Source: Paracoccaceae bacterium (lineage in GTDB: Bacteria; Pseudomonadota; Alphaproteobacteria; Rhodobacterales; Rhodobacteraceae). Taken from it: a DNA stretch of 63,718 nt. The notes under the pieces were generated by a model. The model saw nothing but the letters and a program-made list of their open reading frames with translations, searched no databases and was not told the origin of the DNA. Within the stretch, counting starts at the first letter, position 1. Each line of letters opens with the position of its first letter. Positions 58,672 through 63,718 of this stretch are shown here, one piece after another. The translations under genes were made by a program, and so were the position numbers. The DNA is taken from positions 1 through 63,718 of the forward strand of contig JAHRVG010000134.1 of the NCBI GenBank assembly GCA_019090795.1. The letters run 5' to 3'.

Positions 58672-59150
58672 CCGAAATCCTTCATCACCCGCGATTTTTG
58701 CCGCTGCCAATCGCGCGCCTTCTCGGTGTCGCGCTTGTCGGATTGCTTTTTCCCTTTGGCAATGCCGAGCAATAATTTGGCTGTGCCTTTGTCGTTAAAA
58801 TACATCTTTAGCGGCACCAGCGTCATACCAGAGCGGCTCTTGGCCTTCCACAGGCGGGCCAGTTCCTTTTTTGATACCAGCAACTTGCGCCGACGCCGTT
58901 CCTCATGGCCAAAGTTGCGCGCGTCGGTGTAGAGCGAAATATAGCTGTTGATCAGCCACAGTTCGCTGTTCTCAATATCGGCATAGCTCTCATTGATATG
59001 GGCCGAGCCGCCACGCAGGGATTTCACCTCGGACCCCATCAGCATCATGCCGCACTCGATTGTGTCCTCAATCGCGTAATCGTAACGGGCGCGGCGGTTT
59101 TCCGCCACGACCTTGTTATTACTGTCAGATTTCTTTTTCTTTGCAGCCAT
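58668..59150 (-). CDS. smpB: tmRNA-binding protein
   Basis: 160-residue partner of tmRNA in rescuing stalled ribosomes. The family core is [36 protein letters not shown], and the C-terminal basic tail [17 protein letters not shown] which enters the decoding site. It follows dapA by 6 bases, a pairing seen in related bacteria. Confidence 0.97.
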   Translation of the reverse strand: MAAKKKKSDSNNKVVAENRRARYDYAIEDTIECGMMLMGSEVKSLRGGSAHINESYADIENSELWLINSYISLYTDARNFGHEERRRRKLLVSKKELARLWKAKSRSGMTLVPLKMYFNDKGTAKLLLGIAKGKKQSDKRDTEKARDWQRQKSRVMKDFG

Positions 59151-59156
59151 TGCGCG

Positions 59157-60029
59157 CTAGTTGATCAGGCCGGCATGGCGCATGCCCGCCTCGACCATTG
59201 CCTTGGTTTCCGGCAAAAGATCAGTCAGTGGCAAGCGTACTTCGCCAGTGTCCCTGCCCAGAATTGACATGCCGTATTTGACGCCCACAAGGCCGGGTTC
59301 CGTGAAAATGGCCCCGTGCAAGGGCATCAGCCGATCTTGAATCTCCAAGGCTTTGGCATAATCACCGGCAAGCGTGGCTGCTTGCAATTGGGCGCATAAT
59401 GCAGGGGCAACATTTGCCGTAACCGAGATGCAGCCGATACCGCCTTGGGCATTAAACCCATGTGCGGTGGCATCTTCGCCAGACAGCTGAATGAAATCGG
59501 CACCGCAATGCAGTCGTTGCAGGCTGACACGTGCGATATCGCCAGTGGCATCCTTGACGCCAATAATGTTTTCCAGCTTGGCCAGTTCCGCCATGGTTTG
59601 CGGGGTCATATCAACAACCGAGCGCCCGGGAATGTTATAGATGATGATCGGCAAGCCAACGGCGTTCAGCGCGGTGTAATGGGCGATCAGGCCACGCTGG
59701 GTTGGTTTGTTATAGTAAGGCGTGACCACCAAACCTGCATCTGCACCGGCGTCTTTGGCAAACTGCAGCAGGCTGATGGCCTCGGATGTATTGTTGGAAC
59801 CGGCACCGGCAATCACCGGAATGCGCTCTGCAACGGTTTCGACCACCACTTTGATCACGTGCATGTGCTCGTCATGGCTCAGTGTTGGGCTTTCACCGGT
59901 TGTACCTACGGGAACCAAGCCGTTGCTGCCTTCGGCAATGTGCCATTCGACCAAGTCCTTCAGGCCCTTGTCGTCCACCTTGCCGTCTTTGAACGGGGTG
60001 ACGAGGGCGGGAAAGGATCCTTTAAACAT
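59157..60029 (-). CDS. dapA: 4-hydroxy-tetrahydrodipicolinate synthase
   Basis: Condenses pyruvate with aspartate semialdehyde, the entry step to lysine and diaminopimelate. The Schiff-base lysine is in [14 protein letters not shown], the substrate tyrosine in [13 protein letters not shown], and [14 protein letters not shown] is the pyruvate-binding region. 290 residues, the normal length. First gene of the dapA-smpB pair, divergent from the lytic transglycosylase. Confidence 0.96.
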   Translation of the reverse strand: MFKGSFPALVTPFKDGKVDDKGLKDLVEWHIAEGSNGLVPVGTTGESPTLSHDEHMHVIKVVVETVAERIPVIAGAGSNNTSEAISLLQFAKDAGADAGLVVTPYYNKPTQRGLIAHYTALNAVGLPIIIYNIPGRSVVDMTPQTMAELAKLENIIGVKDATGDIARVSLQRLHCGADFIQLSGEDATAHGFNAQGGIGCISVTANVAPALCAQLQAATLAGDYAKALEIQDRLMPLHGAIFTEPGLVGVKYGMSILGRDTGEVRLPLTDLLPETKAMVEAGMRHAGLIN

Positions 60030-60182
60030 TGGTCTGGTCTCCAGATAAGAGTTGGTTATGAGTCGCCCCTATACGGGGAAACCCGCAATACGTAACCTTG
60101 AAATGTTGAAATGCCAAGTTAAGCTATGAAAAAAGCGTCATTCCCGCTAGGTTAACGGTCAGGCGAAAACAATTTGGATCAT

Positions 60183-62132
60183 ATGCGCAACATTTACCGG
60201 ATCATTATCTGTTTGGCTCTGCTGTTGCCACAATTTGTGGCGGCGCAGTCTCTTGAGGAAGACGGCGATCTGCTGTCCACAGCACTGAGCGCCATTGCCT
60301 CGGGGGATTGGGTGACGGCGGACCATTTTGCCAGCCAGATGTCCGAACCGGCAGGGCGCACGCTGATTTTATGGCAAAGGCTGCGGCGCGGCGAAGGTGA
60401 CTGGCAGGAATATCAGGATTTTCTGGCCATACATGGTGATTGGCCGGGCTTGAAACGGCTGCGGCAGCGCGGAGAACGGGCGATTCCCGTAAATTACAAC
60501 CCGGTTGCGGTGCGGGCATATTTTGCGGATCAGTTACCGCAAACAGGAACCGGTTCCTTGCGGCTAACGGAGGCATATGCTGCGCAAGGGCGCACGGCGG
60601 ATGCCAGAGGCGAGGCAATTCGCGCTTGGACCCAGTTGCCGCTAGCGCAGCATGAGGCTTCGCAATTGCTGGCCAAATTCAAGGGTGCGCTGGCACGGTT
60701 TCACCAAAAGCGCATGGATAACCTGCTGTGGAGCCGAGAGACAAAAGCCGCCGAGCGGATGATGGTACATATCCCCCCCGCGCATCAAAAACTGGCCAAG
60801 GCACGGATTGCCTTGCAGCGGGCCAGCAAGGGGGTTGATGCGGTGATCAAGGCCGTTCCCGAGGATTTGCAGGATGATGCAGGGCTGGCATATGACCGCT
60901 TTGTGTGGCGACTGAAAAAGAACCGCTGGGATGATGCGCAGGCACTGATTGTGGAACGCAGTGGTAATCGGGCAAAGCTGGGTCGACCAGAGGCTTGGTC
61001 AAATCGGCGCCGATCTTTCGTGCGCCGTGCCATGCGTGCGGGTGAGGATGACTTGGCTTATTGGTTGGCCAGCCAACACGAATTGAAATCGGGTTCTGAT
61101 TACGCTGATCTGGAATGGCTGGCGGGTTACCTTGCCCTGACCAAACTGGACGCGCCTGAACAGGCGTTGATCCATTTCAAAAACCACCATAACGCTGTGA
61201 AAACACCGGTTAGCCTCGGGCGTGCCGGATACTGGATGGGCCGCGCCCATGAGGTCACAGAGGATTTTGACGCAGCGGTTGTGGCGTTTGAGTTGGGTGC
61301 GCAATACCAGACCAGTTTTTATGGGCAATTGGCGGCACAAAAGATTGGTTTTGCCACCGATCCGAATTTGGCCAAAGGGCTAGAGGTTGGCGACTGGCGC
61401 AAGGCCGGGTTTACCCAAGCCCAGCCGGTACGCGCGGGCATTCTGCTGCATTACGCCCAAGAGCAAAATTTGATGCGCTGGTTCTTCAGCCATGTGGCCG
61501 AGAGCCTGAATGCAGAGCAATCGGTGCAACTGGCGAATATTGCTTTGGAACTGGACCGCCCTTATGTCGCGTTGGGGGTGGCCAAAGAGGCCGCCAAGAA
61601 GGGTATTGTCATTCCCAAAAGCTATTTTCCGGTGACCGAACTGGCAACGTTTTCCGTGGATGTTGATCCAGAGGTCGCCATGTCCATTGCAAGAAGAGAG
61701 AGCGAGCTGAACACCGAGGCTGTCAGCCCTGCGGGCGCGCGCGGTCTGATGCAGATCATGCCCAATACTGCGCGGCAGGTGGCGGGGGAAATCGGTGCAA
61801 ATTATTCAAAAAACCGCCTGACCAGCGACTGGCGTTACAATGCCAAGCTGGGAACGGCCTATCTTGGCGGGTTGCTGGAACTGTATGAGGGATCTTATGT
61901 GCTGGCTTTTGCCGCCTATAACGCAGGCCCCCACCGCGCCGACCAGTGGATCGAACGTTTTGGAGATCCGCGTGATTCAATTGTGGATCAGGTGGACTGG
62001 ATCGAACATATCCCGTTCCGCGAAACCCGCAATTACGTGATGCGGGTGATGGAATCCCTGCATGTTTACCGTTCGCGCCTTAGCGGAGAAGCTGTTCCCC
62101 TGCGTCTGGCAGAAGATCTGACGCGCGGTTAG
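60183..62132 (+). CDS. Soluble lytic murein transglycosylase (Slt70 type)
   Basis: About 649 residues with a signal peptide (IYRIIICLALLLPQFVAAQS). A long alpha-helical superhelical region of about 450 residues precedes the catalytic SLT domain; the catalytic glutamate is about residue 506 (ARRESELNTEAVSPAGARG), followed by LMQIMPNTARQVA and FAAYNAGPHRADQW. It cleaves glycan strands with formation of 1,6-anhydro ends. The ATG at 60183 is preferred over a TTG at 60174. Confidence 0.94.
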   Translation: MRNIYRIIICLALLLPQFVAAQSLEEDGDLLSTALSAIASGDWVTADHFASQMSEPAGRTLILWQRLRRGEGDWQEYQDFLAIHGDWPGLKRLRQRGERAIPVNYNPVAVRAYFADQLPQTGTGSLRLTEAYAAQGRTADARGEAIRAWTQLPLAQHEASQLLAKFKGALARFHQKRMDNLLWSRETKAAERMMVHIPPAHQKLAKARIALQRASKGVDAVIKAVPEDLQDDAGLAYDRFVWRLKKNRWDDAQALIVERSGNRAKLGRPEAWSNRRRSFVRRAMRAGEDDLAYWLASQHELKSGSDYADLEWLAGYLALTKLDAPEQALIHFKNHHNAVKTPVSLGRAGYWMGRAHEVTEDFDAAVVAFELGAQYQTSFYGQLAAQKIGFATDPNLAKGLEVGDWRKAGFTQAQPVRAGILLHYAQEQNLMRWFFSHVAESLNAEQSVQLANIALELDRPYVALGVAKEAAKKGIVIPKSYFPVTELATFSVDVDPEVAMSIARRESELNTEAVSPAGARGLMQIMPNTARQVAGEIGANYSKNRLTSDWRYNAKLGTAYLGGLLELYEGSYVLAFAAYNAGPHRADQWIERFGDPRDSIVDQVDWIEHIPFRETRNYVMRVMESLHVYRSRLSGEAVPLRLAEDLTRG

Positions 62133-62998
62133 GTTTGGTTGATACGGGCACGCCACAGGGTATACAGGCCCGCAGAAACAATAACTCCTGCCCCGATTGC
62201 GGTGGAAATGCGCAAGTCTTCGTGGAACACGGTGATCCCCAGAATAGACACGAAAACCAATTGTAGGAACGCGAAGGGCTGCACTACGCTGGCCTCTGCG
62301 ACCTCGTAACATTTGATCAGCAGGTAGTGGCCCAGTACTCCGCTTACGCAGAGAATTGCCATGATGGCCCAGTCACCCCCAGCCATGGGTTCCCAGAAAA
62401 ACGGGCCGATCAGGGTCATGATGATCACCCCGCCAATCCCCGTCCAGAAAAAGCTGGTGGTGGCTGTGTCTTTGCGCGCCACGTAACGGGTCAGCAGGCC
62501 GTAAACTGCGAACATCAAGGCTGCGGTCAACGGGATCAGGGCCGCAGGGGAAAACACCTTGATGCCGGGTTGCAGAATAATCATCATACCAAGGAAACCA
62601 ACCCCGATGGCCGCCCAACGCCGCCAGCCCACGGATTCGCCCAGAACGGGACCGGACAGGGCGGCAATCAGCAACGGGTAACTGGCGAATACTGCGTGGG
62701 TTTCAATCAGGCCAAGATAAACAAACGCCTGCACGGTCACCAGAATTTCCAGCGCCAGCAGCACCCCGCGAAACAGTTGCAGCCACATCTGGCTGGTGGC
62801 AGCAACGCGGCGCACCGACCCGTATTTTATTCGCGCCAGCGCGATCACAAAGGCGGCGAAAAACCAGTAACGGATCATCACAACCATCATCACATTGTAT
62901 TCATCCGCCAGATAACGCGACAGCCCGTCTTGCATTGCAAAGACAAAAGTTGTGGCAATCATCAGCAAGATGCCTAGGCGCGGGTTGTTGTTGTCCAC
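62129..62998 (-). CDS. EamA/DMT-family membrane transporter
   Basis: 289 residues with ten hydrophobic spans in two EamA repeats, from LGILLMIATTFVFAMQDGLS to IGAGVIVSAGLYTLW. The YPLLIAALSGPVLGESVGWR block is typical of the family. The substrate is unknown. It follows mnmD by four bases on the same strand, and its stop overlaps that of the convergent transglycosylase by four bases. Confidence 0.9.
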   Translation of the reverse strand: MDNNNPRLGILLMIATTFVFAMQDGLSRYLADEYNVMMVVMIRYWFFAAFVIALARIKYGSVRRVAATSQMWLQLFRGVLLALEILVTVQAFVYLGLIETHAVFASYPLLIAALSGPVLGESVGWRRWAAIGVGFLGMMIILQPGIKVFSPAALIPLTAALMFAVYGLLTRYVARKDTATTSFFWTGIGGVIIMTLIGPFFWEPMAGGDWAIMAILCVSGVLGHYLLIKCYEVAEASVVQPFAFLQLVFVSILGITVFHEDLRISTAIGAGVIVSAGLYTLWRARINQT

Positions 62999-63002
62999 GA
63001 TA

Positions 63003-63686
63003 TTATTCCAAAGTCAGGAAACCTCTGGACATGTGCCGCTTGCGGCCAAATCCTTTTACCCTTGTGACCTCAAACCCCGCCTTTGCCAAGCTTTGTCTGA
63101 CATGCCCCGCGGCGGTGTAGGTGGCGAATGTGCCGCCCGTTTTGGTGTGGTGTGCGACCTGTGCCATCAGATCGGCACCCCAAAGCTCCGGGTTTTTCGC
63201 AGGCGAGAACCCGTCTAGAAACCATGCATCTGCTTGGCCGCGCCAATCGTGCAGGGTTTCGCGTGCATCCCCCTGGATAACCTGAACCGACAAGGTGTCG
63301 CATTCCAGCCGCTGTCGGGTGTCATCCCAATGTTGCCAAAACATTTCAGAAACCTCGCGCAATTCGGGCCATGCCGAATGCGCCCGTTTCATAGCAGCTG
63401 ATTGCATGGGGAACGCCTCAAAACTGGTAAAGCGCAACTGCCCGCGCTGGCCGGTTTGCAACCACAATCTCCACAGGCACAACAGGTTCAGCCCCGTACC
63501 AAAGCCCAGTTCGGCCACATGAAAATCCGGCGCGAACCTTGCTGGCAAATCATTGCCGCTCAGAAAAACAAATTCCGTTTCAGCCCTGCCGTTATCCAGC
63601 GAAAAATACGGGTCATCAAAGCGGGTTGCGACGGGGATATCCCCGTCGCGCCATTCCAGTTCTGCATTTTCCCGCTGGTTGCTCAT
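63003..63686 (-). CDS. mnmD: tRNA 5-aminomethyl-2-thiouridine methyltransferase (MnmD; MnmC N-terminal domain only)
   Basis: 227 residues matching the SAM-dependent half of MnmC, which methylates the aminomethyl group at wobble uridine. SAM motif HVAELGFGTGLNLLCLW, and the family block DAWFLDGFSPAKNPELWG. The FAD-dependent oxidase half of the two-domain enzyme is absent from this frame, so it is a stand-alone MnmD or the partner gene lies elsewhere. The start MSNQRENAELEWRDGD is normal. Confidence 0.92.
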   Translation of the reverse strand: MSNQRENAELEWRDGDIPVATRFDDPYFSLDNGRAETEFVFLSGNDLPARFAPDFHVAELGFGTGLNLLCLWRLWLQTGQRGQLRFTSFEAFPMQSAAMKRAHSAWPELREVSEMFWQHWDDTRQRLECDTLSVQVIQGDARETLHDWRGQADAWFLDGFSPAKNPELWGADLMAQVAHHTKTGGTFATYTAAGHVRQSLAKAGFEVTRVKGFGRKRHMSRGFLTLE

Positions 63687-63718
63687 TGGGTCATGCTTTA
63701 GGGGGAATAGCAGGCAAA

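Overview
The window is a chromosomal segment of an alphaproteobacterium, most likely a marine member of the Rhodobacterales (Roseobacter group). This is inferred from gene content and gene style, not from a database search: a phnW-phnX-pbfA phosphonate cluster, xsc for sulfoacetaldehyde, a serC leader RNA candidate, periplasmic MsrA, a stand-alone MnmD, and the replication block rpsT-dnaA-dnaN-recF-gyrB. Genes are dense, often overlap by ATGA, and several use TTG starts.

Layout. 1-4.1 kb: a truncated LysR regulator divergent from phnW-phnX-pbfA, which turn 2-aminoethylphosphonate and its hydroxylated form into acetaldehyde and phosphate. 4.1-17.7 kb: core genes (phytase-like protein, mepA, UMF1-type transporter, thioesterase, YggT, msrA, argG, ilvA, hydrolase, orphan binding protein, ubiB-ubiE, mutM, enoyl-CoA hydratase). 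17.7-26.1 kb: rpsT, dnaA flanked by two rhodanese-like genes, dnaN, recF, a VOC protein and gyrB. 26.1-39.2 kb: DMT transporter, PhnA-domain protein, HAD phosphatase, FAD reductase, the serine pathway (serC-serA divergent from serB), xsc, an MBL-SDR-crotonase operon, and a MarR regulator divergent from a membrane protein with two clear operator copies.

39.27-50.68 kb is a genomic island inserted in the 3' end of tRNA-Arg(UCU). It is bounded by a 45-bp perfect direct repeat and has TGGGGGACA-type short repeats just inside both ends. It carries a broken serine recombinase, a type I restriction-modification locus whose hsdM is split by an apparent one-base deletion, a tightly coupled operon of small DNA-binding proteins ending in a second tyrosine recombinase, an AlpA-like protein, an unrecognised 259-residue protein and the end-proximal P4-type integrase.

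50.8-58.7 kb: LysR regulator divergent from a peptide/opine-type ABC transporter operon (Tat-exported binding protein, two permeases, fused double ATPase) followed by a universal stress protein and a PhzF-family protein that lacks two expected catalytic acids. 58.7-63.7 kb: dapA-smpB, a soluble lytic transglycosylase, and mnmD with a second DMT transporter.

The points most worth following are the island (att structure, split hsdM, recombinase operon), the two enzymes with missing catalytic residues (crotonase at 36.9 kb, PhzF at 57.8 kb), the RTX-repeat relic after xsc, and the twin MarR operators. I did not find a wholly new system that I can prove from sequence alone; the island operon at 45.7-48.0 kb is the best candidate.
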